A stretch of DNA of 64,000 bases, from assembly GCF_002082565.1 (NCBI RefSeq), contig NZ_CP020562.1:3472001-3536000 (forward strand), given 5' to 3'. The notes beneath the pieces were generated by a model that was given only the letters and a program-made list of their open reading frames with translations, did no database searches and was not told the origin of the DNA. Made by a program: the position numbers and the translations under genes. Positions 7,147-15,661 of this stretch are shown piece by piece. Source of the DNA: Halomonas sp. GT. GTDB lineage: Bacteria; Pseudomonadota; Gammaproteobacteria; Pseudomonadales; Halomonadaceae. Position 1 is the stretch's first letter, and each line of letters begins with the position of its first letter.

Positions 7147-8160
7147 TCACTCCTTGCGCTTCGCCAACTGCTCTTTTAGCTGTTTAGGCACTTGCTTGAT
7201 AATCAGGCGATCCTGGTTTTCATCGTACTCAATGCTGGACCCAAGCAGGTGAGAGTCAAAACTGATCGATACGCCCCCAGCGCGCCCGGTAAATCGGCGA
7301 AACTGACTGATGGTGCGCTTGTCCGGCGGGATCTCTGGAGAAAGACCGTAGTCAGCATTACGGATATGGTCGTAAAAGGCTTTGGGCTGCTTTTCGTCCA
7401 CCAGCCCCGAAAGCTCTTCTAACGTCATTGGGTCGCCACGGCGCAGCTGCTCATTGGCGTAGTCGACCAAAGTGTCGGTTTTTTCTCGGCTGGCTTCGTC
7501 GTCGTAGTCCTCTTTTTCGACGTAATCACTGAAGGCTTTCAGCAGCGTGCGGGTCTCGGCGGGAGCATCAATACCCTCCTCCATTCCCAACAGCGCTACC
7601 AAGCCATCAGCGAGCTTTTTGCCGCCGCGATCTTTTAAAAACGACACATATTGTGCGCTTTCAGAATCGCTCTGCCACTGGGTAAGGTTTACCCGTGCTG
7701 CCAGGGTGAGCTGGCTGGTATTCAGCTGCGCAGCGGGCACCGCTTGGTGCTCTGCGTTAATGCCAATACCTTCCCGTTGATGAACTAAGCCTAGAAACAG
7801 CGTCTCGGTATCGCCCTGGTGTAGATGTGCGAACACTAAGTAGCCGCTAACAGAGAGCTGCTCTTGCAGTGTTTGCGCCAAGCGTTCTGCAATAGCAATA
7901 GAAAGCTGGGTGAAATCCTGCTCTTCTGCCATATATGCCCGCAGCCAGGCGACCAGCGGTCCAGCCTGCTCGCCCTGCTCAGCAAATCGCCCCCACCCTT
8001 TGGCTTTGGTGTTGTAGGTGTCATTTAGCGAATTCACCAAGCTTGCCATCACTGGGTCGTCGTTGGCCGCGGGTGTTGACGCGGGTGCCGCCGTGACGGT
8101 CAAGCGTTCACCATCTAGCGATAGGTCAAGGCGGTGCACAATACTTTGCAGTAGCGGCAT
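7147..8160 (-). CDS. yejK: Nucleoid-associated protein YejK (NdpA)
   Basis: A 337-residue YejK/NdpA family protein. The E. coli homolog is about 335 residues and is found with the nucleoid. The full-length match runs from the N-terminus to the C-terminal 'EQLAKRKE', with the typical 'SISFDSHLLGSSIEYDENQD' near the end and 'ISQFRRFTGRAGG' just before it. Its molecular activity is poorly known. The gene is monocistronic, on the minus strand. Confidence 0.9.
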   Translation of the reverse strand: MPLLQSIVHRLDLSLDGERLTVTAAPASTPAANDDPVMASLVNSLNDTYNTKAKGWGRFAEQGEQAGPLVAWLRAYMAEEQDFTQLSIAIAERLAQTLQEQLSVSGYLVFAHLHQGDTETLFLGLVHQREGIGINAEHQAVPAAQLNTSQLTLAARVNLTQWQSDSESAQYVSFLKDRGGKKLADGLVALLGMEEGIDAPAETRTLLKAFSDYVEKEDYDDEASREKTDTLVDYANEQLRRGDPMTLEELSGLVDEKQPKAFYDHIRNADYGLSPEIPPDKRTISQFRRFTGRAGGVSISFDSHLLGSSIEYDENQDRLIIKQVPKQLKEQLAKRKE

Positions 8161-8227
8161 AAGCGGGAGTTACCTTTTATTTAAGAGCGGTTTAGCTAAG
8201 AACGATTGATTAAAAAAACAAATCATC

Positions 8228-8256
8228 AAAAGAGCGGTGTTGGCAAAGAACCGCTC
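8228..8256 (-). terminator. Rho-independent terminator after the ABC exporter
   Basis: A 7-bp stem (GAGCGGT 8232-8238 with ACCGCTC 8250-8256) around an 11-base loop is followed on the minus strand by TTTT (8228-8231). It lies just past the stop of the permease gene. Confidence 0.75.
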
Positions 8257-8274
8257 AACAGGCAATCAGCGCGT

Positions 8275-9036
8275 TTAGGGCTTTAAGCGATAACCGGTGC
8301 GAAAAATCCACGCAATGGTGGCAAGGCTGGCGGCCAGGAAGAGTAGAATCATCGCCACGCTGGCCGCTAAGCTGACATCGCTAATGCCGTAGAAGCTCCA
8401 ACGGAACCCACTGACCAAGTAGACCACAGGGTTGGCTAACGTCACGGTTTGCCAAAACGGCGGTAGCATATCAATAGAATAGAAGCTGCCCCCCAAAAAC
8501 GTTAGCGGCGTGATTACCAGCAAAGGCACCAACTGCAGCTTGTCGAAACCATCCGCCCAAATGCCGATAATAAAGCCCAGCAAGCTGAAAGTGACGGCGG
8601 TCAGTACCAGGAAGGTCAGCATCCAAATCGGATGAGCAATTTCCAGCGGCACAAATAAGCTGGACGTTGCCAGGATAATCAGCCCTAGAATAATTGATTT
8701 CGAGGCAGCAGCGCCTACGTAGCCAACCACCACTTCTAAATAAGAGATGGGCGCTGAGAGAATTTCATAAATGCTGCCGGAGAACTTCGGGAAGAAAATT
8801 CCAAACGAGGCATTAGAGACACTCTGGGTGAGTAGCATCAGCATAATCAGCCCAGGCACAATAAAGGCACCGTAGCTGACCCCGTTAATCTCGCTGATGC
8901 GTGAACCAATCGCCGCGCCAAACACCACAAAGTAAAGCGAGGTTGAAATCACTGGCGACACAATGCTTTGCAGCAACGTGCGGCGAGTACGCGCCATTTC
9001 CGCCATATAAATGGCACGAACGGGGTAGAGATTCAT
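8275..9036 (-). CDS. yadH: ABC-2 type exporter, permease subunit (YadH-like)
   Basis: A 253-residue ABC-2 permease with six predicted membrane helices. The conserved '[16 protein letters not shown]' type segment sits near residues 28-45 and the ABC-2 signature region '[19 protein letters not shown]' near residue 170. It resembles E. coli YadH in length and N-terminus ('[18 protein letters not shown]'). Its start overlaps the stop of the ATPase gene by four bases (ATGA), so the two are translationally coupled. The transported substrate is unknown. Confidence 0.87.
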   Translation of the reverse strand: MNLYPVRAIYMAEMARTRRTLLQSIVSPVISTSLYFVVFGAAIGSRISEINGVSYGAFIVPGLIMLMLLTQSVSNASFGIFFPKFSGSIYEILSAPISYLEVVVGYVGAAASKSIILGLIILATSSLFVPLEIAHPIWMLTFLVLTAVTFSLLGFIIGIWADGFDKLQLVPLLVITPLTFLGGSFYSIDMLPPFWQTVTLANPVVYLVSGFRWSFYGISDVSLAASVAMILLFLAASLATIAWIFRTGYRLKP

Positions 9037-9968
9037 GGGCGCTCCTTTACCAAGTCAACGAAAATATCTTCCAACGAGCTTTGCCGGGTGTGCAGGTCTT
9101 TAAAGCCAATGCCCGCCTTTTCCAACTGCGTGAGCAGCGCAGAAATACCGCGGCCTTCCTCTTCCTGACGGCCATCGTAGGTGTACACCAACTCATAGCC
9201 ATCTGCTGTCAGGCTCAGCTCGTCTTGATCAAGGGACGCAGGCAACGCAGAGAGCGGCGTGTGTAGCTGCAGCGTTAGCTGCTTGCTGCCAAGCTTATTC
9301 ATCAGCGCTGCTTTCTCTTCCACTAATACAATCTCACCGCGATTGATGACACCAATGCGGTCGGCCATTTCTTCGGCTTCTTCAATGTAATGGGTAGTGA
9401 GAATGATCGTGACACCATTGTCCCGCAGCCCGCGTACCACTTCCCACATATCTCGGCGTAACTCGACGTCTACCCCGGCGGTGGGTTCATCTAGAAATAG
9501 AATGCGCGGTTCATGGGAGAGCGCTTTGGCGATCAATACGCGGCGCTTCATGCCACCCGAAAGAGTCATCAAACGATTGTTGCGTTTGTCCCACAAGGCC
9601 AGCGACTTAAGCACCTTCTCGATATGCGCTGGATTGGGCGGCTTTCCAAACAAGCCACGGCTAAAACTGACCGTGTTCCATACCGTTTCAAAGGCTTCGT
9701 TGGTCAGTTCTTGAGGCACAAGACCAATACGTTCACGGGCCTGACGATAGTGGCTAACGCTATCATAGCCATCCACTAACACGTGGCCCTGGGTTGGGTT
9801 CACCAGCCCACACACCACGCTGATTAATGTGGTTTTACCCGCCCCATTGGGGCCAAGCAAGGCAAAAATCTCGCCACGCTGAATGGTTAAATCCACACGG
9901 GTAAGGGCTTGAAAGCCACCTTCATAGGTTTTGTTCAAGCCTTCAATAGTAATAATGGGATCGTTCAA
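9033..9968 (-). CDS. yadG: ABC-2 type exporter, ATP-binding subunit (YadG-like)
   Basis: An ATPase of about 311 residues. Walker A is GPNGAGKTT, the signature is [15 protein letters not shown] and Walker B is [12 protein letters not shown]; a C-terminal regulatory extension follows. Length and order match E. coli YadG (308 residues). I place the start at TTG 9968 because GAGGAG precedes it at ideal spacing. The longer reading to 10064 would translate through a hairpin and nearly back into ppiC. An ATG at 9995 is a less likely alternative. It is paired with the YadH-like permease downstream. Confidence 0.87.
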   Translation of the reverse strand: MNDPIITIEGLNKTYEGGFQALTRVDLTIQRGEIFALLGPNGAGKTTLISVVCGLVNPTQGHVLVDGYDSVSHYRQARERIGLVPQELTNEAFETVWNTVSFSRGLFGKPPNPAHIEKVLKSLALWDKRNNRLMTLSGGMKRRVLIAKALSHEPRILFLDEPTAGVDVELRRDMWEVVRGLRDNGVTIILTTHYIEEAEEMADRIGVINRGEIVLVEEKAALMNKLGSKQLTLQLHTPLSALPASLDQDELSLTADGYELVYTYDGRQEEEGRGISALLTQLEKAGIGFKDLHTRQSSLEDIFVDLVKERP

Positions 9969-9981
9969 GGCGTGCTCCTCA

Positions 9982-10005
9982 CACCGCGACAGCATTGCCG
10001 CGGTG
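9982..10005 (-). other. Hairpin between ppiC and the ABC exporter
   Basis: CACCGCG and CGCGGTG flank a 10-base loop. No T-run follows on the minus strand, so it is more likely an attenuator or an mRNA-stabilising fold in the gap after ppiC than a full terminator. Confidence 0.5.
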
Positions 10006-10026
10006 CTTGACGGATGTTCGGCGCCA

Positions 10027-10305
10027 TTAACTGCGGCTGGTGATTTCCAACAGGTGGTAGCCAAACTGGGTTTTGACCGGGCCGTGTACCTTGTTCAGGT
10101 CACCGCTGAAAACGACTTTGTCGAATTCCGGTACCATTTGGCCAGGGCCAAAGCTACCCAGATCACCGCCTTGACGGCCAGAAGGGCAGCTAGAGTGCTG
10201 CTTAGCCACTTCTGCGAAATCACGACCGTTTTCGATCTCTTGTTTCAGTGTGTTGCACTGCTCTTCACTGCTTACCAAAATATGACGGGCGCTGGCGCGT
10301 GCCAT
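10027..10305 (-). CDS. ppiC: Peptidyl-prolyl cis-trans isomerase C (parvulin)
   Basis: A 92-residue single-domain parvulin, very close in size and sequence to E. coli PpiC (93 residues). The 'ARHILV' start, '[20 protein letters not shown]' and '[10 protein letters not shown]' are all family hallmarks, and the C-terminus '[10 protein letters not shown]' carries the catalytic-site His. It is cytoplasmic and catalyses proline isomerisation. The ATG at 10305 follows AAGGAG, so the nine extra upstream codons are not used. Confidence 0.94.
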   Translation of the reverse strand: MARASARHILVSSEEQCNTLKQEIENGRDFAEVAKQHSSCPSGRQGGDLGSFGPGQMVPEFDKVVFSGDLNKVHGPVKTQFGYHLLEITSRS

Positions 10306-10387
10306 AACAAACTCCTTATTAAAAAGCCCCAAATCGGCGTATCAGTTTATCATGCTGGTACAGGGTTAGGCGCTAGCGTTAACTTGA

Positions 10388-11479
10388 TTAAGGACCAGCG
10401 AGCGCTCCACTAAAACGCAGCGCGTCACCCACACTTGCCAAAGCGCGTTCGTGGGCGCTTACCGGAAGCGGGCCTCGGCTACAGGCGACAATTACCCACG
10501 GCCCCTGCGCTGAAGAAATACGCGAGGCAATGCCTGCATCGCAGCTGCGACGGTGCTGGGTACCGGTTTTATGGGCAAAATGGATGTCACTGCCCAACCC
10601 TTGTTTCAAGCGGCGCTCGCCAGAGGAGGTGCGGCTCATTACCGCCAGCAGCGTTTGGCGCTGCTCAGTATTCAAATCCGTCATGCCCCCATGGTGAAGC
10701 GAGGCCAGCACATCCCCGTAGGCACGCAGCGTGCCTACGTTCTCACCCGTGGCTTCATAGGCATCAAAGGCCTGGTCGTAGTTAGGTTGCTCGAAGGCAT
10801 CTTGGCGCACGCTAAGGGTTCGGGCTAACGCTACCGGCCGCTGGCTAACAGTGTGCTTACGCAACGCCATAAATTCTAAACCACCTAAGCGTTGAGCATC
10901 TGCATGAAGCTGGCCATAAACGCCTTGGCGTACGCCAACGAGCTTGCTAATCGGCCCTATATGACCGGACCTTCCACCGCTCGCTGCCACCATCATCTTT
11001 GCCCGTTCATTCACTGCCTCAAGCCCTACACGGTCAATCAGCATGTCTGAGGCGGTGTTATCACTAACGGTGATCATCTGTTCCAACAAATAACCAATAG
11101 AAATAGGCGTGCCTGGATCATGCCAGTTAACCGGGCCTGCGCCATCCACATAATCACTGCGCGCCAGGGTAATCCGTTCATCAAGCGATAACCTGCCAGC
11201 TTGGCGTTCGGCCAGCACCTGAGAAGCCACCGGCACTTTTATCAGCGATGCCAAATACCATGGCTCATCGGCCTTCCAGGAATAGGCTTCGCCACTGGCC
11301 AAATTTTGCACATAAACACCTAACTGTCCGCCAAACACCTCTTCGATGGCGGCCATGCGGGCATTTAAGTCGCCCTGCCAGCGGCTCTGTTTATCGACTT
11401 CATAATACCAATCTGCATGAACAGGCAGCGCTATTAACAGCGCTACGACCATCAGCCCGCGCTGTATCCATTGTCGCAA
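10388..11479 (-). CDS. Class A beta-lactamase-like serine hydrolase (exported)
   Basis: A 363-residue protein starting at TTG 11479, which follows GGGAG and opens a clear Sec signal peptide (MRQWIQRGLMVVALLIALPV, cut after HA). Active-site motifs are S78-L-I-K81, S139-D-N141 and K304-T-G306, the full class A set. I cannot find the Glu-x-x-Leu-Asn omega-loop motif that true class A beta-lactamases use for deacylation. That region is replaced by a long insert (about residues 190-260). It is therefore more likely a peptidoglycan-related or other periplasmic serine hydrolase than a resistance enzyme. The gene follows the acyltransferase by 29 bases. Confidence 0.75.
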   Translation of the reverse strand: MRQWIQRGLMVVALLIALPVHADWYYEVDKQSRWQGDLNARMAAIEEVFGGQLGVYVQNLASGEAYSWKADEPWYLASLIKVPVASQVLAERQAGRLSLDERITLARSDYVDGAGPVNWHDPGTPISIGYLLEQMITVSDNTASDMLIDRVGLEAVNERAKMMVAASGGRSGHIGPISKLVGVRQGVYGQLHADAQRLGGLEFMALRKHTVSQRPVALARTLSVRQDAFEQPNYDQAFDAYEATGENVGTLRAYGDVLASLHHGGMTDLNTEQRQTLLAVMSRTSSGERRLKQGLGSDIHFAHKTGTQHRRSCDAGIASRISSAQGPWVIVACSRGPLPVSAHERALASVGDALRFSGALAGP

Positions 11480-11508
11480 ATCGTCAACTCCCGTTAGTTT
11501 GCTCGCGC

Positions 11509-12615
11509 TTAGCGATGAGCCGCCATCCAGCGGGTCAGCCAAATCCACAGCGCGGCACCGAGTATTAATAAGCCACCAACGCCAAGCGCCTGCGGATAGC
11601 TGTAGGCTCCTTCACCCTCCAATAAAAAACGCAATACCAGAAAAATCATCACGATATGGAAAATAAAGGCTTTGAGCGCATCACTGCCAACGAGGGTGAT
11701 CGGCAACAGTACTTTCGCAGCGGCTGCTCCACCTGCTAAGGCAAACCCAAGCAGCACCAACGCGCCACCCACGCTAAACAGCATAAAGTTTATTCCGGGC
11801 GGGTGCTTTCCCACATTACGAGCCACCGCCATCATCGCACCATGAACATCGCCCCCGGCGATGGCTATGCCATAAAAAGCAGCTACCATCAGCGCCCCCG
11901 CCCCTACCAGCCAACGAATGAAGCGGCGGCGTAAAGTGGCATCGAAATAGCAGCGTAACAGCGCTTCGCCGATCAATAAGCCAGACAATATAAGTGGGGC
12001 GCGGCTAAGCTGCCCCCAGGCATAGTGCTCTTCATGGTCTACCAGAAACGCTTTTAAGAGCTCGTAGCCCCCAAATGAAAACCCTTGTAACCACGCAGAA
12101 AGCGCCGTTAAGCCTGCAATGGTCGCCAAACGCCCCCACAGTGGCGTTCGCGCCCACAGCGGCAATATTAACGGCACCCATAGCAAGGCAATGGCATAAA
12201 AACCTAGAATCTCTACCCAGATAGCAAATCGCCCGTAGAGCAGCGTATCAACGATATCGCCAGGCGAACTAAAGGGGAGCATTTCTATAATAATCAGTGC
12301 TTTATACCAAAACCAAACCTCAATGGCCCTTACCCACAGTTTTAACCGCCGCTTGGGCCAATCGTCACGTTGCGTGTGAGACAAGAAGGCCACCGCCAGC
12401 GCGATGCCAAATACTAAAATGAACAGCGAGGACGAGAATTTAGTCAACAAGTGAATAGGCACCATGCCCCAGTCGGGTACATGACGTATGCCAACTAAAC
12501 CGCTAACGGCATGGCTGATAATCATAAGCCCAATGGCGATACCGCGCGCGAGATCAATCGCTTCGATACGGCCTTGCGCTTTAGGAAGCTGTGGTACCTC
12601 CTTCCAATTCAACAC
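11509..12615 (-). CDS. Multi-span membrane acyltransferase-like protein
   Basis: A 368-residue membrane protein with about ten helices. The N-terminal 'RIEAIDLARGIAIGLMIISH' is characteristic of the acyltransferase-3 / heparan-alpha-glucosaminide N-acetyltransferase-like (DUF1624) group, which modifies sugars or other envelope molecules using acyl donors. The substrate is unknown. The start is GTG 12615; no better in-frame start lies close by. The downstream exported beta-lactamase-like gene, 29 bases away, may be co-transcribed, so both may act on the cell envelope (inference). Confidence 0.72.
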   Translation of the reverse strand: MLNWKEVPQLPKAQGRIEAIDLARGIAIGLMIISHAVSGLVGIRHVPDWGMVPIHLLTKFSSSLFILVFGIALAVAFLSHTQRDDWPKRRLKLWVRAIEVWFWYKALIIIEMLPFSSPGDIVDTLLYGRFAIWVEILGFYAIALLWVPLILPLWARTPLWGRLATIAGLTALSAWLQGFSFGGYELLKAFLVDHEEHYAWGQLSRAPLILSGLLIGEALLRCYFDATLRRRFIRWLVGAGALMVAAFYGIAIAGGDVHGAMMAVARNVGKHPPGINFMLFSVGGALVLLGFALAGGAAAAKVLLPITLVGSDALKAFIFHIVMIFLVLRFLLEGEGAYSYPQALGVGGLLILGAALWIWLTRWMAAHR

Positions 12616-12704
12616 GTCGGCAACGTCCTTGTGGCTGATAGTAATAATAGGACTCTAACCATAGCCTATTCATTCCCCACCCCCTATTTAACATCTTTTA
12701 ACGC

Positions 12705-12729
12705 AAAAATGCCCCGCAACTGGCGGGGC
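12705..12729 (-). terminator. Rho-independent terminator of the acidic-protein gene
   Basis: A perfect 7-bp stem (GCCCCGC 12711-12717, GCGGGGC 12723-12729) with a 5-base loop is followed on the minus strand by ATTTTT. It lies downstream of the gene ending at 12785 and upstream of the acyltransferase start, so it separates the two units. Confidence 0.85.
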
Positions 12730-12784
12730 ATTTCATGGCTCATCCGTGAACCGGAATAGAAGTTAATCCTTTAGCAGTCATGAG

Positions 12785-13099
12785 TTACCAACCGGAATCA
12801 TCTTCCTCTTCAGTTTCCCATGTGTCTTGCTCTTCTTCTTCCTCTTCATAAGTGAATTCTTGCTCTTCCTCTTCGTACTCGGTCGTTACACCTTCATTAG
12901 TAGCGCCTTCAGTGGTGGCACCTTGCTCTTGATCAGAGTCGAAAGAGTTGTAAGCGCCCTGCTCATCCTGGGTCGTTTCTTCCTGAGGAGCGGGCTCGTA
13001 ATCATCGTTGCCTTCCATGCCAGCAAAGGCCAGCGGGCTAGCGATTAAACCAAACGATACGCCTAAAATGCCAAGTTTCTTGAGAGCTTCCTTTTTCAT
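12785..13099 (-). CDS. Small secreted, very acidic protein
   Basis: A 104-residue protein starting at ATG 13099. AGGAGG lies seven bases ahead of this ATG and only one base ahead of the Met two codons upstream, which decides the start. A classic signal peptide (MKKEALKKLGILGVSFGLIA then SPLAFA) is followed by a disordered tail in which Glu, Asp, Gln and Thr predominate, with runs of up to six Glu. I do not recognise a family. A strongly acidic periplasmic or secreted chain would suit a halophile, perhaps binding cations, but that is inference. Confidence 0.72.
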   Translation of the reverse strand: MKKEALKKLGILGVSFGLIASPLAFAGMEGNDDYEPAPQEETTQDEQGAYNSFDSDQEQGATTEGATNEGVTTEYEEEEQEFTYEEEEEEQDTWETEEEDDSGW

Positions 13100-13480
13100 A
13101 GTCATGCCTCCTGATATGGCTTCGCTTTCACTTCAGTTTTCGGTAATCAAAAAATTCGATAATTTGAAAACGTTGGTTAGTGGCAAGAACATCGCGTCTT
13201 TCTAACACTCTGCTCTTGCCCAATACATTGCATCCGCCATACCAGGAAATGCCAAAAAAATAAAAAATACTATAAATACAATTACTTGAATAAAAATCGT
13301 GCATGCCAATCTAATGACGCAGCGATCTTTAATTAGTGATTTATTGTTTATCAATGACACATGAGCCCCGCTGCAGCATGACAGCAAGGCCATAAACTTG
13401 CTTTCAACTACTAGACAATATTGGCCACGCGCCTTAAACGTAATGAACATAATATTAACGATACGACCAGGAGAGCCTTA
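13100..13480. other. A+T-rich intergenic region
   Basis: About 380 bases, clearly more A+T rich than the flanks, between the divergent acidic-protein and CoA-transferase genes. It must hold both promoters, but I cannot assign -35/-10 pairs with confidence. A frame at 13202-13450 on the minus strand has one hydrophobic stretch but no ribosome-binding site, and I do not call it. Confidence 0.5.
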
Positions 13481-14686
13481 ATGCATGCTCCCGAAGCGCG
13501 CCAGCTTCCCTTAGAAGGCCTGAAAGTCCTTGAACTTGGGCAGCTCATTGCAGGCCCTTTTGCGACCAAGCTGCTAGGTGAGTTTGGCGCCGATGTGATT
13601 AAAGTTGAGCCGCCTGGCACCGGTGATCCCCTTCGCAAATGGCGAATGCTTGAGGAAGGCACCTCGCTTTGGTGGCACGTACAGAGCCGCAACAAGCGCT
13701 CCGTTGCGTTGGACTTGCGCAGTGAAGAGGGTCAAGCGCTGGTGCGCAAGCTCGCTGCCGAGGCTGATGTGGTGGTGGAAAACTTCCGCCCTGGCACATT
13801 AGATAACTGGGGGCTGGGCTGGGAAGCGCTATCAAAACTCAACCCAAGGCTGATCATGGTGCATATTTCCGGCTACGGGCAAACGGGGCCTTACCGCGAC
13901 AAGCCCGGCTTTGGTGTGGTGGGAGAAGCCATGGGCGGGTTGCGTTATCTCACCGGCCAGCCAGGAGAGCCCTCTGTGCGCGTGGGCGTGAGCATTGGTG
14001 ATTCACTTTCCGCGCTTTACGCTGTCATTGGCACCTTGCTGGCACTGCAAGAACGCAATCGTAGCGGGCTGGGGCAAGAGATCGATGTGGCGCTGTATGA
14101 ATCAGTATTTGCCATGATGGAGAGCCTGCTGCCGGAATTCGATGCCAGCGGCCAAGTACGCGAACCTAGCGGCAGCGCCCTCCCTGGCATTACGCCTTCT
14201 AACGCTTACCGCTGCCAGGGCGGCGATTACGTGCTTATTGCTGGTAACGGCGACAGCATTTTTAAACGCTTGATGGGTGTCATTGGCCGTGATGATCTGG
14301 CCAACAACCCCGCGCTAGCCCACAACGATGGCCGCAGCCAGCAGGCTGAAATGATCGACGCAGCGATTCAAGCGTGGTCTGAAGAGCGCTCAAGAGAGGC
14401 GATTCTTAAAGCGCTAGATGAGGCACGCGTGCCAGCAGGCTATCCGTACACCGCTAAAGATATTGCCTTTGACCCCCATTACTTGGCGCGGGAAATGATT
14501 CAGACCTTCACCCGCACCAATGGCAACCCCTTAAAAGTACCCGGTGTACTGCCTAAACTTAGTGCTACCCCAGGGCGACTCGGCAATGGCGGCCCTGAGC
14601 TTGGCCAGCATACCGATGACGTGTTGGATGAGCTGGGCATTGACCAGGAAACCCGTGCCAAGCTGCGTCAAGCGGGCATTATCTAA
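13481..14686 (+). CDS. CaiB/BaiF (family III) CoA-transferase
   Basis: A 401-residue family III CoA-transferase that moves CoA between carboxylic acids. The N-terminal 'GLKVLELGQLIAGPFATKLL' and 'GADVIKVEPPGTGDPLR' are family hallmarks. The catalytic Asp is expected in 'VGVSIGDSLSALYAV' (about residue 183). The ATG at 13481 follows CAGGAGAG. It lies 10 bases before an HMG-CoA-lyase-like gene. That pairing suggests activation of a branched hydroxy-dicarboxylic acid (3-hydroxy-3-methylglutarate or citramalate type) to its CoA ester followed by cleavage. A succinyl-CoA:HMG or itaconate-type transferase would fit; the exact substrate is not readable. Confidence 0.85.
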   Translation: MHAPEARQLPLEGLKVLELGQLIAGPFATKLLGEFGADVIKVEPPGTGDPLRKWRMLEEGTSLWWHVQSRNKRSVALDLRSEEGQALVRKLAAEADVVVENFRPGTLDNWGLGWEALSKLNPRLIMVHISGYGQTGPYRDKPGFGVVGEAMGGLRYLTGQPGEPSVRVGVSIGDSLSALYAVIGTLLALQERNRSGLGQEIDVALYESVFAMMESLLPEFDASGQVREPSGSALPGITPSNAYRCQGGDYVLIAGNGDSIFKRLMGVIGRDDLANNPALAHNDGRSQQAEMIDAAIQAWSEERSREAILKALDEARVPAGYPYTAKDIAFDPHYLAREMIQTFTRTNGNPLKVPGVLPKLSATPGRLGNGGPELGQHTDDVLDELGIDQETRAKLRQAGII

Positions 14687-14696
14687 GGAGAGCGCT

Positions 14697-15659
14697 ATGC
14701 ATAATTCCACGAGCCAACCCATGCCCTGTCCTACAGCAGCCTGTCCTAAAAAAATAGAAATTAATGAAGTCGCCCCGCGTGACGGCCTGCAGATTGAAGC
14801 GCGCTTTGTCCCCACAGACGATAAAATCCGCTGGATCGACGCGCTCTCCACTACCGGTCTGCGGCGCATCGAGGCCACCTCGTTTACGTCACCCAAAGCA
14901 ATTCCTAACCTGCGCGATGCCGCTGAGGTTGTCACTGGTATTCATCGCCGGGCAGGCGTCGATATCAGCGTATTAGTGCCTAACCTTAAGGGCATGGAGC
15001 GCGCGCTTGCCTGCCAGGTGGATGAGATTAATTTGGTGATGTCGGCAAGCGATAGCCATGGCCTGGCGAACCTGCGCATGACACCAGAGCAGTCGCTTGA
15101 GCAATTTGCCGCGATTGTAGAGGCCTGCCAAGGCAGCGGCGTATTTATCAACGCCTCGCTTTCGACCACCTTTGGCTGCCCGTTTGAAGGCGAGGTGCCT
15201 GAAATGCGGGTGCTCACGCTGGTGGAACAACTGATCGCGCTGGGCATTCAAGGCGTCACACTATGTGACACCACGGGCATGGCCAACCCAGCCCAGGTAA
15301 GGCGTCTGTGTGACGCCGTGCTTGAGCGCTGGCCGGAAACGCCGTTCACACTGCACTTTCACAACACGCGCGGCATGGGCTTAGCCAATGCGCTGGCAGC
15401 GTGGCAGGCGGGTATTAGCCGCTTTGATGCGTCGCTCGGTGGGTTGGGGGGCTGCCCCTTTGCCCCAGGCGCTAGCGGTAATGTATGCACCGAAGACTTA
15501 GTGCATATGTTTGCAGCGATGGGGGTCGATACGGGCGTCGATCTAGATGCGCTGCTTGACGTTGCCGCCACCCTGCCGACACTTATCGGCCACGACGTGC
15601 CCGGACAAGTGGTAAAAGCCGGGAAGTCATCCCGGCGTTATACTATGCCCGAGCGTTAG
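14697..15659 (+). CDS. Hydroxymethylglutaryl-CoA lyase family enzyme
   Basis: A 320-residue DRE-TIM aldolase. 'INEVAPRDGLQIE' (about residues 22-34) carries the catalytic Arg-Asp pair. 'HFHNTRGMGLANALAA' supplies metal-binding His residues. The HMG-CoA lyase active-site loop 'GLGGCPFAPGASGN' with its catalytic Cys is intact. It would split 3-hydroxy-3-methylglutaryl-CoA to acetoacetate and acetyl-CoA, or a relative such as citramalyl-CoA. The ATG at 14697 follows AAGGAG. It is operonic with the CoA-transferase and ends 2 bases from the convergent aldehyde dehydrogenase. A 7-bp hairpin (15618-15636) lies inside its last codons and could slow convergent transcription. Confidence 0.87.
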   Translation: MHNSTSQPMPCPTAACPKKIEINEVAPRDGLQIEARFVPTDDKIRWIDALSTTGLRRIEATSFTSPKAIPNLRDAAEVVTGIHRRAGVDISVLVPNLKGMERALACQVDEINLVMSASDSHGLANLRMTPEQSLEQFAAIVEACQGSGVFINASLSTTFGCPFEGEVPEMRVLTLVEQLIALGIQGVTLCDTTGMANPAQVRRLCDAVLERWPETPFTLHFHNTRGMGLANALAAWQAGISRFDASLGGLGGCPFAPGASGNVCTEDLVHMFAAMGVDTGVDLDALLDVAATLPTLIGHDVPGQVVKAGKSSRRYTMPER

Positions 15660-15661
15660 TC

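Noticed and set aside
13202..13450. 82-codon minus-strand frame with one hydrophobic stretch
   Set aside because: No ribosome-binding site, A+T-rich intergenic composition, overlaps the control region of the CoA-transferase gene, and no recognisable family.
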